Assembly: GCA_016700075.1 (NCBI GenBank)
Contig: CP065000.1
Coordinates: 806,001 to 870,000, forward strand
Origin: Acidobacteriota bacterium
GTDB lineage: Bacteria; Acidobacteriota; Blastocatellia; Pyrinomonadales; Pyrinomonadaceae
Reading direction: 5' to 3'
Length of the DNA: 64,000 bases
Numbering within the stretch: the first letter of the stretch is position 1; every line of letters starts with the position of its first letter. The notes beneath the pieces are model-generated. The model was not told the DNA's origin. It made no database searches and was given only the letters and a program-made list of their open reading frames with translations. Position numbers and translations under genes: made by a program. Shown here in pieces: positions 1 to 8,524 of this stretch.

Positions 1-1
1 C

Positions 2-1264
2 GGCAATTTCATGTTCCTGCAGATCGTCGCGGGCTACGTGATCGGGCGTTTCATCGTCAGTCTGCTGTTCGTTCCGGCGTATTTCAAGGGCGAACTTCAG
101 ACCGCGTATAAGCTGCTCGAAGAACGTTTCGGCACCGCAGCTAAGAATTTCGCCGCGTCGCTTTTCCTCGTTGTGCGTGCGGTCGGTGACGGCGTGCGTA
201 CGTTTGCGGCGTCCATTGTCATAAGCGCCGTCCTCGCGGTAACGCTGCCTGAACTTCGCTATTTGACGGCCATATCGATACTTGCTGTCGGCATTCTGAC
301 GCTCATATACACATATCAGGGCGGGCTGATCGCGGTGCTGTGGACGGACCTCGTTCAGCTGGTGATATACGTTTCGGGTGCGGTGATCGCCGCTGTCGTT
401 ATATGGAACGCGATTCCCGGCGGTTGGGCGGAGATAAGTTCGGTCGCGGCCGATGCGGGTAAATTCGAGTTCATTTCGTTCGCGTTTGATGCGACAGTGC
501 CGTTCACATTTTGGGCCGGGCTGATCGGCGGCATCGCGTTGACTACCGCCTCGCACGGAACGGATCAGATCATCGTCCAGCGGCTTCTCGCCTGCCGAAA
601 TGAAGGCGATGCAAAGAAAGCGATCGTCACGAGCGGCTTTGTGATCCTGTTTCAATTCGCGTTGCTGCTATTCGTCGGCGTGATGCTCTTCGTTTTCTAC
701 AAGCACTTCCCGATGGCAACCGAACTCGCGAAGAACGACGAGGTCTTCCCGCGTTTCATCGTAGAACATATGCCGGTCGGCATCGCCGGGCTGATGATCG
801 CGGCGTTGACCGCGGCGGCAATGTCCACGCTGAGCAGTTCGCTGAATGCACTCGCGTCGAGCAGCGTGCTCGATTTTTACAAGCCCATTTTCAACCCTGA
901 CGCCGACGACGCTGAACTTCTGAAATTCTCTCGTCGGCTGACCGCAGTTTGGGGCGTTGTATTGATCGGCATTGCATTTTTGTCGCGTGATGTCGGTTCG
1001 GTACTGACGGTCGGCCTCGCGATCGCATCGCTCATTTACGGGCCGATGCTTGGTGCATTCCTGCTGGGCGTGCTGACAGAAAAGGCGAATCAGCAGGGTG
1101 TCGTTGCGGGAATGTTTACTTCGATGGCGTCGATGATAGCTATCTGGAACCTAACGCCGATCACGTGGACGTGGTACGTTCCCATCGGAACCGCGATATG
1201 TTTTTCCGTCGGATTTCTCGTAAGTGTTGTGTTTGGAGGCGGGAAAGCGTTGGAAAGAAGTTAA
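2..1264 (+). CDS. Sodium:solute symporter (SSS family), 5' truncated by window edge
   Basis: This is an integral membrane cotransporter of the sodium:solute symporter family, which couples Na+ entry to uptake of a sugar, amino acid or similar solute. The visible 420 or so residues are a run of hydrophobic helices. The conserved segment near the edge (FKGELQTAYKLLEERFG) matches the family's region after the first helices. Another family segment (GIAGLMIAALTAAAMSTLSSSLNAL) lies near residues 260-285 and carries the Ser/Thr cluster that helps form the Na2 site. The reading frame is open to base 2, and the first visible ATG at base 11 is internal to the family alignment, so the gene starts upstream. 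The substrate cannot be told. The stop codon lies at the edge of an intergenic repeat. The family call is firm. Confidence 0.88.
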   Translation, partial: GNFMFLQIVAGYVIGRFIVSLLFVPAYFKGELQTAYKLLEERFGTAAKNFAASLFLVVRAVGDGVRTFAASIVISAVLAVTLPELRYLTAISILAVGILTLIYTYQGGLIAVLWTDLVQLVIYVSGAVIAAVVIWNAIPGGWAEISSVAADAGKFEFISFAFDATVPFTFWAGLIGGIALTTASHGTDQIIVQRLLACRNEGDAKKAIVTSGFVILFQFALLLFVGVMLFVFYKHFPMATELAKNDEVFPRFIVEHMPVGIAGLMIAALTAAAMSTLSSSLNALASSSVLDFYKPIFNPDADDAELLKFSRRLTAVWGVVLIGIAFLSRDVGSVLTVGLAIASLIYGPMLGAFLLGVLTEKANQQGVVAGMFTSMASMIAIWNLTPITWTWYVPIGTAICFSVGFLVSVVFGGGKALERS

Positions 1265-1272
1265 GTTCCGTT

Positions 1273-1344
1273 TCTCTGCGATCTCCGCGGTCTCTGCGTT
1301 CAGACCATTTTCTTTTAACCGCAAAGACGCAGAGACGCAGAGAC
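1273..1344. repeat. Intergenic inverted repeat of TCTCTGCG / CGCAGAGA units
   Basis: The left part holds two spaced TCTCTGCG units. The right part holds AACCGCAAAG followed by tandem ACGCAGAG units, which are the reverse complement of the left arm. The two arms could fold into an imperfect stem. The element fills almost the whole gap between the symporter and the GH3 gene. Similar CGCAAAGACGC-type sequences recur near 8440-8500, 23510 and 63650-63730. Confidence 0.7.
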
Positions 1345-1367
1345 GTAAAGCAATGCACTTCGTATAA

Positions 1368-3185
1368 ATGAGATCGACAAGAGTTAAATGTCTGATTTTC
1401 CTGATCGCTGCGATGGCGGTTTTCGTTAATTCGATCGCCGCCGCGCCGCTGAGGCCGTCGAAACTGTCACTGCAGCGTGCGGAACGAACGCTCCGCGCCA
1501 TGACCACGGACGAGAAGATCGGCCAGCTTATCCACATCGGCACTCAGGCGCGTTTCGCCAATCAGGACAGCACCTATTTTCGCGAACTCCGCCGCCATGT
1601 CATCGAAAACAAGGTTGGCGGCATCATCTTTTTTGTGTCTCCGGTTTACGAGATGGCTCACCTCGCAAACCGCATGCAGTCGCTGGCAAAACATCCGCTA
1701 CTGATCTCGCTTGATGCCGAAACCGGCATAGGAATGCGGTTCATGGACGCGGTGAATCTCCCCTGGGCGATGGCTGTTACTGCGACCGGCGAGCCCGAGC
1801 TCGCACGCAGAATGGGCGTCGTTACGGCCCGCGAAGCGAAAGCTTTGGGAATACGCCACGTTTTCGCTCCGGTGCTGGACGTTAACAACAACGCCGAAAA
1901 TCCAGTGATTAACGTCCGAAGTTTCGGCGAAGATCCGAAGGACGTTGCAAGGTTCGGGGTCGCTTTCGCCGAGGGACTGCAAAGCGAACGCGTACTCGCG
2001 ACCGCAAAACATTTCCCGGGCCACGGCGATACGCACGTCGATTCTCACCGCGGTCTGCCGGTGATCGATCTGCCGCGTGAACGTCTCGATGCCGTCGAGC
2101 TTTTCCCTTTCCGCCGTGCCGTCGAAGCAGGCATCGGCTCGGTGATGATCGCACACATCGCACTCCCGCAGATCGACGGCGAGGTCATTAGGCCGCTCGC
2201 ATATTACAAGGGCGGCGATGCCGAGCCGGGCTCCGAGATAGTTAGCGAGAACGCGACGGTCCCTGCGACGCTTTCCTACAAAGTGCAGACAGAGATACTG
2301 CGAAAGGAAATGGGTTTCGACGGCCTGATCGTGTCAGACGCGATGTCGATGAGCGGGCTCACTCTCTATTTCACACAGGAAGAAGCGGGCGTCCGTGCCG
2401 TCCTCGCCGGGACCGACATTCTCGAAAAACCGGAGAATATTGACGCGATGATCTGCGGCATAAAACACGCCGTCGCAAGCGGCAGAATTCCGTTGCCGCG
2501 GCTCAACGATGCCGTCAAACGCCAGCTTGCTTGGAAATATGAGTTCGGGCTTTTTACCAACCGTCAAACTCCGCTCGACCACATCGACAAGGCCGTATCG
2601 GGCATCGAAACCGAGGCACTCGCCGACGAGATCGCGGGGAAAGCCATAACGCTCGTCCGCAACGGCGACAACATTTTGCCACTCGACAGAAACAAAAAGA
2701 TCGCCGTCCTCGGCATCTCGAACGGCTTTGACGGGCCGGCAACGATGCAGCCTTTTGCTGCAGAGCTGAGGTCACGCGGACTTAGATTTGCACAGGCCTA
2801 TCTGCAGGAAAACTCACTAGCAATTGCTTCGCATGAGGCACGCACCGCGATCGCGGACGCAGACATCGTCATTTTCGGGCTCTACGGCCGCGTGCGTTCG
2901 GGTCTGCGGTCGAGCGTCGGCATTCCGGAGAACGGAGCGGAACTGCTCCGCGAGGCGTTGCGAGCTGATAAAAAGGTCGTCGGCATCAGTTTTGGGAACC
3001 CCTATCTGCTGACGGCATTTCCCGATATGCAGGCATATTTGGTAGCCTACGGCGATATGCCGAGCCTTCAAATGGCGGTGGCACGGTCGATCCTGGGGAC
3101 GCAGGACATTCGCGGCAGGCTTCCGATCACGCTGCCGAACCTGCACCCACGCGGCACAGGAATTCAATTGAAGAAAGTAGAATGA
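1368..3185 (+). CDS. Secreted glycoside hydrolase family 3 beta-N-acetylglucosaminidase-like enzyme
   Basis: This is a GH3 hydrolase that probably removes beta-linked N-acetylglucosamine from peptidoglycan fragments or chitin. Residues 1-26 form a signal peptide ending in a run of Ala, so the enzyme is exported. The N-terminal barrel contains KHFPGHGDT followed by HVDSH (about residues 213-226). This is the NagZ signature whose Asp-His pair is the acid/base catalyst. The nucleophile is predicted to be Asp324 in the segment DGLIVSDAMSMSGL. At 605 residues it has a second C-terminal alpha/beta domain, unlike single-domain cytoplasmic NagZ of about 340 residues. The stop overlaps the start of the next gene in an ATGA arrangement, which suggests translational coupling. 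Family is certain; exact substrate is inferred. Confidence 0.9.
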   Translation: MRSTRVKCLIFLIAAMAVFVNSIAAAPLRPSKLSLQRAERTLRAMTTDEKIGQLIHIGTQARFANQDSTYFRELRRHVIENKVGGIIFFVSPVYEMAHLANRMQSLAKHPLLISLDAETGIGMRFMDAVNLPWAMAVTATGEPELARRMGVVTAREAKALGIRHVFAPVLDVNNNAENPVINVRSFGEDPKDVARFGVAFAEGLQSERVLATAKHFPGHGDTHVDSHRGLPVIDLPRERLDAVELFPFRRAVEAGIGSVMIAHIALPQIDGEVIRPLAYYKGGDAEPGSEIVSENATVPATLSYKVQTEILRKEMGFDGLIVSDAMSMSGLTLYFTQEEAGVRAVLAGTDILEKPENIDAMICGIKHAVASGRIPLPRLNDAVKRQLAWKYEFGLFTNRQTPLDHIDKAVSGIETEALADEIAGKAITLVRNGDNILPLDRNKKIAVLGISNGFDGPATMQPFAAELRSRGLRFAQAYLQENSLAIASHEARTAIADADIVIFGLYGRVRSGLRSSVGIPENGAELLREALRADKKVVGISFGNPYLLTAFPDMQAYLVAYGDMPSLQMAVARSILGTQDIRGRLPITLPNLHPRGTGIQLKKVE

Positions 3186-4588
3186 ACAAGGCTTGGGAAA
3201 TTGATACCTATTTGACCGCGGCTAAAAGCCGCCTTCATATCGACGGCCACGACGCCGTCCACCTCGCACACGAATACAGCACGCCGCTTTTTATTTACAG
3301 CGAACCGCGTATCCGTCACAACATCGCCCGGCTGCGGCGTGTCGGCGATAAGATCGGTTGTCCGCTGAAACTTTTCTACGCCGCAAAAGCGATGTCCACA
3401 ATGGGCGTGCTGCGTGCGGTTCGCGATGCAAATTGCGACCTAGAAGTGAATTCCGGCGGCGAGCTTTGGAAGGCGCTAAAAGCAGGCTTCACCGGAGACC
3501 GCATCAATTTCAACGGATCGAGCAAAGAGGTCTGGGAGCTTGAGCTGGCGATAGAGAACGACATATACGCGATTCAGGTCGATTCTATCCACGAGCTTGA
3601 GTTGATCGAAGAAACGGCATGCCGGCTCGATAAGCGAGCGAATGTCAGCCTCCGCCTTGTTCCTGAGATCGAATCGGCGACGCATTCCGGATTGCAGACA
3701 GCGCTTCTGACGTCAAAATTCGGCATGATGCCGGCGGAGGCGTTCGAAGCGTTTGCGAAGTATCGCGATTCCGAATACCTGAACCTAGCCGGAATTCACC
3801 TGCATATCGGCTCACAGAATCCTTCGGAGGTCGTTTATGTACAGGCTTTTGAGGAGGTATTTGCGGCGATGCTGCGGATATATCGCGAGTGCGGCGTCAG
3901 ACTGCAGCACATAAACCTCGGCGGCGGTTTTCCGGTCAATTACCTTCGCGACGATGCACAGGCGAACGATTTCCCCGCAGAGCAACGTGAGCTTTTTTCA
4001 GCCAACCTTGAACCGTCCGACGCCATTGCCGCCGCTTGGAACGCAGTCCGCGAAACCGCCGAAAAAGAGAACGCCGTCGATCTGCTCGAGGGCATCACGC
4101 TGCTGCTCGAACCCGGCCGCTCGATCATCGGCGACGCCGCGATCTGCCTGACGACGGTCCGTAACGCAAAACAGCGTCCGACAGAAAACACAGCACCGGC
4201 CACTGACCACTGGCTGCTAACGGACGCGGGTTTCCACATCCTGCTGTCGATGGAAACTTACAAGTGGTATTACCAACTCATCTCGGCCGAACGTGCCGGC
4301 GAGCCGCACGACACTCCGTACAAGGCCGCGGGTCCGCTCTGCGATGGCGGCGACGTTTATTTTGATATCGAAGGCCACGGGCGACTGCCCGATCATCGCT
4401 TGCTGCCGGAGAATGTTCAGCCCGGCGAGGTGCTGGCATTCCTGAATTGCGGTGCATATTCGCTGGCGCAAGGCATGCAGTACAACGCTCGCTTTCTGCC
4501 TGCGGTACTGCTGACGCGAGCGGACGGCAGCGTCGAACTCATTCGCCGACGCGATTCTTTTGAGGACCTCGTCGCGAACGACGTCTAG
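3182..4588 (+). CDS. lysA: PLP-dependent decarboxylase, diaminopimelate decarboxylase-like
   Basis: This is a fold-type III PLP decarboxylase. The best fit is diaminopimelate decarboxylase, the last step of lysine synthesis (meso-DAP to lysine). The PLP lysine is Lys69 in FYAAKAM. HLHIGSQ and NLGGGFPVNY are the conserved barrel motifs, and LLEPGRSII contacts the cofactor phosphate. The C-terminal catalytic cysteine is Cys387 in PLCDGGD. DAP decarboxylases normally show GPxCESxD here, while ornithine-type enzymes show CDS/CDG, so specificity is not settled. The length, 468 residues, is longer than typical LysA (about 420). Its ATG overlaps the stop of the GH3 gene by 4 bp. Its TAG stop shares a CTAG with the stop of the convergent downstream gene. 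Confidence 0.75.
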   Translation: MNKAWEIDTYLTAAKSRLHIDGHDAVHLAHEYSTPLFIYSEPRIRHNIARLRRVGDKIGCPLKLFYAAKAMSTMGVLRAVRDANCDLEVNSGGELWKALKAGFTGDRINFNGSSKEVWELELAIENDIYAIQVDSIHELELIEETACRLDKRANVSLRLVPEIESATHSGLQTALLTSKFGMMPAEAFEAFAKYRDSEYLNLAGIHLHIGSQNPSEVVYVQAFEEVFAAMLRIYRECGVRLQHINLGGGFPVNYLRDDAQANDFPAEQRELFSANLEPSDAIAAAWNAVRETAEKENAVDLLEGITLLLEPGRSIIGDAAICLTTVRNAKQRPTENTAPATDHWLLTDAGFHILLSMETYKWYYQLISAERAGEPHDTPYKAAGPLCDGGDVYFDIEGHGRLPDHRLLPENVQPGEVLAFLNCGAYSLAQGMQYNARFLPAVLLTRADGSVELIRRRDSFEDLVANDV

Positions 4589-6084
4589 CTCTTGCTTGTA
4601 AAAGCGAGCCTGCCGAGGCGTTCTTTCTCGTCTGCAGAGAGCTCAAATCCTGCAGCTGACTGCAAAGCGGAAAGTTCGGCGAGCGCCGCCGAGCGTGCCG
4701 ATGAACTGCGAATTTCTTCGATCGCGGGAAAAGCATCTGCGAATGCCTGACGAGCTTTTTCATCATTTCCCAGCGACCGGTAACGCGACGCGGCCTCGAT
4801 AAAAACGTTCGGCCGCACAAGTGCCTGCGGGGCACTTCGGCCAAGTTCGATAGCTTCGTCAACAAGCGATGCCGCCTCGACTTTTGCGTCGATCTTCTCT
4901 TTTGCGTCGGCCATCGCGAGCAGTGCGAATGCCTGATCGCCTTCTTCTTCAGTGTGCGAAACGGCCTCACGGGCGAATTCGTCGTCACCGCGCAATGCAC
5001 AAACCTGTGCTATCTGCTGCAACGCGGACGCACGTTCTGATGGGTCGGAATTCTCTAACGCCATCTCGATGCCGCTTCCGGCTTTGCCGAATCCGGCGAA
5101 CTGGGCGGCCAATGAGGTGATGACCGCATTGCGTGCACGCGTATCGCGGGTCTCGTTGTCTTTTTGCGATCGCAGGACCTCGGCAGCCTCGTCCAGAGCC
5201 TCGATCGCCTCATCCTTTTGCTCGTTCTTCCAGTAATAACGCCCGAAACCGACCAACGCGGAAGCGATCTGAGTCTTGTCAACCAGCAGGTCAAGCGTCT
5301 CGTCCGCAGCATCCTCGTCGCCGCATTCGAGCAGGCCGAGTGAGCAAACGACGATGAAATAATCGCGATGAATGTTTGTCAAAACCTCAGCATCTCCACG
5401 TGCAAGCAGATACGCCTCGACCGAGCGTTCCACAGCACCTGCTTCGCGATAGAGGTGCCCGGCCTCAGCGATCATGCGAATACGTTCTTCGCTGTGCTCG
5501 ATCTCTTCGGCGGCGGCGAGAGCGTCATCTATGAATTCAACCGCTGCGGCTTTGTCGCCTTTTTCAATGGTCATGCCTGCGATCTGCAGCAGTCCGGATG
5601 CCTCAGCAGCAGGAAATTCGATCTTCGCCAGGGCCTCGTCAGAACCGTCCATATCGCCGGCTGCCGCCCTATGAAACGCTATACCCGCGAACACATAATC
5701 AGGATGCAGCATCGATCCGGCGATCTCTTCCGCCTTTGCAAAATCGCCGTTTTCGGCCTTTATCAGTGCCAGATTCTCATACGCCTGATCGCGAAGCCCG
5801 TCCTCCTCGATCGCATCGGCAAGCTGCAACGCATAGTCATCATCGCCGTCACGAGCACAACGTTCGGCAATCTGAGTCAGCAGTTTATCGCGCGAATGCG
5901 GATCGTTGACAACATTCGCCAACTCCGCCGCGAGATCAACATTCCCGCGCTCAAGGTACCTCGGGACTATCAGGCGAATTGCATCTGCGTGCCCTTCGGC
6001 ACTCGGCTGACGTTCCGCGATGTACGCGGCACAATCGAGAATGTCGGACTCCGCCGCTTCGAGAGTAATGAAATGATCACGCAT
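4585..6084 (-). CDS. Helical-repeat (TPR-like) protein of unknown function
   Basis: The product has 499 residues, is acidic, and has no signal peptide or membrane segment, so it is probably cytoplasmic. Almost the whole length consists of alternating amphipathic helices with small-residue signatures typical of tetratricopeptide or related solenoid repeats (for example AYENLALIKAENGDFAKAEEIA, about residues 103-124). Each unit is about 34-40 residues long. Such scaffolds usually bind other proteins; nothing in the sequence points to a partner. It is convergent with the lysA-like gene, and the two TAG stops overlap in one CTAG. The upstream side is a repeat-rich gap rather than an operon partner. 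I recognise the fold class but not the specific family. Confidence 0.75.
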   Translation of the reverse strand: MRDHFITLEAAESDILDCAAYIAERQPSAEGHADAIRLIVPRYLERGNVDLAAELANVVNDPHSRDKLLTQIAERCARDGDDDYALQLADAIEEDGLRDQAYENLALIKAENGDFAKAEEIAGSMLHPDYVFAGIAFHRAAAGDMDGSDEALAKIEFPAAEASGLLQIAGMTIEKGDKAAAVEFIDDALAAAEEIEHSEERIRMIAEAGHLYREAGAVERSVEAYLLARGDAEVLTNIHRDYFIVVCSLGLLECGDEDAADETLDLLVDKTQIASALVGFGRYYWKNEQKDEAIEALDEAAEVLRSQKDNETRDTRARNAVITSLAAQFAGFGKAGSGIEMALENSDPSERASALQQIAQVCALRGDDEFAREAVSHTEEEGDQAFALLAMADAKEKIDAKVEAASLVDEAIELGRSAPQALVRPNVFIEAASRYRSLGNDEKARQAFADAFPAIEEIRSSSARSAALAELSALQSAAGFELSADEKERLGRLAFTSKS

Positions 6085-6091
6085 AGTTTCT

Positions 6092-6242
6092 TAACCACAG
6101 AGCGCACTGAGAACACTGAGAAAAGGTTAATTGGATCTTGGTTTTTGGTTTTTGTCTTTCGTCTCGTTGATTCCGGCGACCGGCTACCGACAACTGACCA
6201 CCGACCCCGCTCCCTGCTCTCTTTGTTCTCTTTGGTGAATTT
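6092..6242. repeat. Composite intergenic repeat region
   Basis: This 150-bp gap contains three low-complexity blocks. First is AACCACAGAG with tandem CACTGAGAA-type units. Then come several GGTTTTTG-like runs and a stretch of the form CCGACAACTGACCACCGACC. Last is CTCTCTTTGTTCTCTTTGG, roughly the inverse of the first block. A sequence like the ACTGACC block, in inverse orientation, also occurs upstream of serA (about 31298-31318). No gene is visible here. It must also hold the promoter of the minus-strand helical-repeat gene, which I could not assign. Confidence 0.6.
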
Positions 6243-6244
6243 TC

Positions 6245-6934
6245 CTAAAAGACTCGCCGCAGCGAATCCGGGAACCAGTCGTTCAAATTCGTCGCAACAG
6301 AATCTGCTCCGGCAGCACGCAGTTCATCGGCAGAGACAGTATTTGCGACCGCCAAAACAGGCAGGTCCGCGGCCTTTCCCGCTTTGACGCCGGCGGGCGA
6401 ATCCTCGATCACGAGGCAATCAGCATGCACCATCGGAAGATGGCCTTTCGCGACGCGTGCGAGGTCAATTTGCCGAAATCCCTCGCGATAACACGCAGGA
6501 TCGGGCTTGTAAGTGCTAATATCTTCGGCACTTAGAATAACGGAGAAATACTCTCTCAGGCCGGCCAGATCTAGGATCAGGTCGATCTCTTCGCGTTTTG
6601 CCATGCTGACGATGCCGAGCTCCATTTCGTTCGCCGTCTTAGCAATGAAGTTCTCGACGCCGTCGAAAAGCGGAATGCTCTTTTGAACGCTCTCTCGCCA
6701 TTTCTCGGTCTTGCCCGCGACAACTTCGTCGATCGTAGCTTCGTCGGCATTTTTGCCCGCTGCCTCAAAGACCGACGCCACGAAAACGCGGTCGTTCATT
6801 CCCATCCGCTCGTAATACATCTCGTTGGTTAGCTCTACGCCGTGCGGTTTCATTACTTCGCGATACGCGTCGCACTGCACCTGCTCGTCGTCGATAACGA
6901 CACCGTTCCAATCCATTAAGACTGCTTTGATCAT
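6245..6934 (-). CDS. HAD-superfamily hydrolase, beta-phosphoglucomutase-like
   Basis: This is a cytoplasmic haloacid-dehalogenase-superfamily protein of 229 residues with a helical cap after motif I, as in beta-phosphoglucomutase and related sugar phosphatases. Motif I is MDWNGV, with nucleophile Asp8. Motif II is the Ser in GIVSMAK, motif III the Lys in KPDPACY, and motif IV the acidic pair in VIEDSPAGVKAG. The residue two after the nucleophile is Asn10 where nearly all phosphatases and mutases have Asp as acid/base, so turnover may be altered. The start ATG overlaps the stop of the FAD-linked oxidase by 4 bp (ATGA), so the two are probably co-translated. The true substrate is unknown. Confidence 0.85.
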   Translation of the reverse strand: MIKAVLMDWNGVVIDDEQVQCDAYREVMKPHGVELTNEMYYERMGMNDRVFVASVFEAAGKNADEATIDEVVAGKTEKWRESVQKSIPLFDGVENFIAKTANEMELGIVSMAKREEIDLILDLAGLREYFSVILSAEDISTYKPDPACYREGFRQIDLARVAKGHLPMVHADCLVIEDSPAGVKAGKAADLPVLAVANTVSADELRAAGADSVATNLNDWFPDSLRRVF

Positions 6935-8433
6935 ATAAATTTTTCGTCAAACATATTCCCGCGACCTAGTATTCCTTTCGGGTCGAATGCCCGTTTCAGC
7001 TCTGCCATCTCGTTCAAATACCGTTCGCCCATCATTACGTAAAGATATTTCGATTTCATCTTGCCGATGCCGTGCTCGGCCGAAACGCAACCGCCGATCA
7101 TGATCGCCTGAGCGATAAAACGGCCGTAAATATGGCGAGCCCGCAGGGCTTCTTCGTCAGTTTTGGGCAGCAGATTCGCATGCAGATGGCAGTCGCCGAT
7201 GTGTCCGAAAATGATGTGGTCGATGCCGCTGTCGGCCATCATTTCTTTTTGAAATTTCAGGAAGCCCGCAAAACTCTCGTCCGGCACTGCCATGTCGGAA
7301 CTGACCTTTTTCTGTCCGGTGCGAACAAGCCGCTCATTCACCGCGACCGGCAAGGCATGTCGAAATTCACGCATCTTTTCGCGATCCTGATCCGTTGTCG
7401 TGAACCACGAGCGGTCAACGTCGGCGTTGTGTTTTTCAAGCAGAGCATTCCACGCCTCAAACAACGCGTCTTCCGTCTCAGAGGTCGTTTCCTGCTCGAA
7501 AAATATCGCTCCCGCAACGTTGTCCGGTGTTTCCGGAAACTTTTCGCGAATGAACTCAAGCGAGCGATCGTCGAAATATTCAAGCAGCGTGGCATTCACG
7601 TCAGAACCACCTGCGGTAGCGGGTGGTTGAAGCCGGGCCTGAAATGAGCTTTGCCGGGCCTCGTCAACAAACGCCAGCAGGTCGCCGTGATCCGCAAAGA
7701 ACACGATCCCCGCGAACAAACCTTCCGGCTTCGGCACCAGCCGCAGCTCGATCTCTGTGATCACGCCGAGCGTGCCTTCGCTGCCGATAAAAACATCAAT
7801 GGCATCGAGCGGCTGTTCGTTGTAATAACCTGAAACGTTCTTTCGCACGTTCGGCCGTTTGTAGGTCGGGATCCTTGCCGTGATCTTTTTGTCTGAAACG
7901 GTCGGAATTTCGACGGTGCCATCGGCATTCGAGAAGATCTCATCGCGGCGGAGCTTCAGCATCTCGCCGTCGGCGAGGACCACACTCAACGCTTTAACAA
8001 AATTCCGCGTCGCACCGTATTTGAAACTGCGTGCACCGGACGCATTCGTCGCCACGTTGCCGCCGATCTGGCAGCTCCATTCGGTCGGATCGGGCGGATA
8101 ATACAGCCCTTCGGCCTCGACCGCCTTTTGAATGTCGGCAAGTATGACCCCGGGCTCAACGACCGCGGTCATCGCCTCTTTGTCGATGCTCTTGACCTTG
8201 TTCAGCCTTTCCAGCGATACCACCCAGCCGCCGAGCGGCACCGCACCGCCGACGTTTCCGGTTCTGGCACCTGCGATCGTAACGGCAACGCCCGCTTCAT
8301 TCGCGTCGCGCAATATCGCCGCGATATCGTCCTCCGTTTCCGGCACAAAAAGCCTTTCTCCATGCCCGCCGGGCATGTTGCTGGCGTCGGAGAGATAATT
8401 CTGCAGTTCTTCTGTTTGGGTCTTTACCTGCAC
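6931..8433 (-). CDS. FAD-linked oxidase, GlcD / D-lactate dehydrogenase type
   Basis: This flavoenzyme of the PCMH/VAO family oxidises a 2-hydroxy acid such as glycolate or D-lactate. The FAD-binding domain carries PGVILADIQKAVEAEGLYYPPDP and GGNVATNASGARSFKYGATRNFV (roughly residues 100-160). The C-terminal FAD-oxidase domain ends in the expected HGDCHLHAN-like segment, here HIGDCHLHANL, and in SAEHGIGKMK. I place the start at the GTG at 8433. Frame extension to 8538 would translate an intergenic CGCAAAGACGC repeat and run into uvrB. Residues near 267-277 contain a PPATAGG segment encoded by a palindromic repeat found elsewhere in the window. It overlaps the downstream HAD gene by 4 bp. Confidence 0.85.
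   Translation of the reverse strand: MQVKTQTEELQNYLSDASNMPGGHGERLFVPETEDDIAAILRDANEAGVAVTIAGARTGNVGGAVPLGGWVVSLERLNKVKSIDKEAMTAVVEPGVILADIQKAVEAEGLYYPPDPTEWSCQIGGNVATNASGARSFKYGATRNFVKALSVVLADGEMLKLRRDEIFSNADGTVEIPTVSDKKITARIPTYKRPNVRKNVSGYYNEQPLDAIDVFIGSEGTLGVITEIELRLVPKPEGLFAGIVFFADHGDLLAFVDEARQSSFQARLQPPATAGGSDVNATLLEYFDDRSLEFIREKFPETPDNVAGAIFFEQETTSETEDALFEAWNALLEKHNADVDRSWFTTTDQDREKMREFRHALPVAVNERLVRTGQKKVSSDMAVPDESFAGFLKFQKEMMADSGIDHIIFGHIGDCHLHANLLPKTDEEALRARHIYGRFIAQAIMIGGCVSAEHGIGKMKSKYLYVMMGERYLNEMAELKRAFDPKGILGRGNMFDEKFI
7600..7628 (-). repeat. Palindromic PPAxAGG element inside the FAD oxidase gene
   Basis: The 29-bp element has arms AACCACC (7605-7611) and GGTGGTT (7622-7628) and is preceded by GTCAG. 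Read on the minus strand it supplies about ten codons, QPPATAGGSD, in frame with the oxidase. The same palindrome occurs at 35073-35208 and, in a GC-richer version, twice within coaBC at 61679-61783. Confidence 0.75.
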
Positions 8434-8439
8434 TAACGC

Positions 8440-8500
8440 AATTTTAACGCAAAGACGCGAAGTCGCGAAGACGCAAAGCAAATTGGCGGCTTTGCGTCTC
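8440..8500. repeat. CGCAAAGACGC intergenic repeat
   Basis: Tandem CGCAAAGACGCGAAG-like units are followed by an inverted copy. AGACGCAAAG (8469-8478) and CTTTGCGTCT (8490-8499) form perfect 10-bp arms around an 11-base loop. The element sits in the short gap between the end of uvrB and the start of the FAD oxidase. It could act as a stem-loop in a read-through transcript, but no T tract follows. Confidence 0.6.
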
Positions 8501-8524
8501 AGAGTCCATGCGTTGAAACTGTCG

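Noticed and set aside
5368..6387. 339-codon plus-strand open frame
   Set aside because: It crosses the helical-repeat gene in antisense, the repeat-rich gap and the end of the HAD gene, with no domain.
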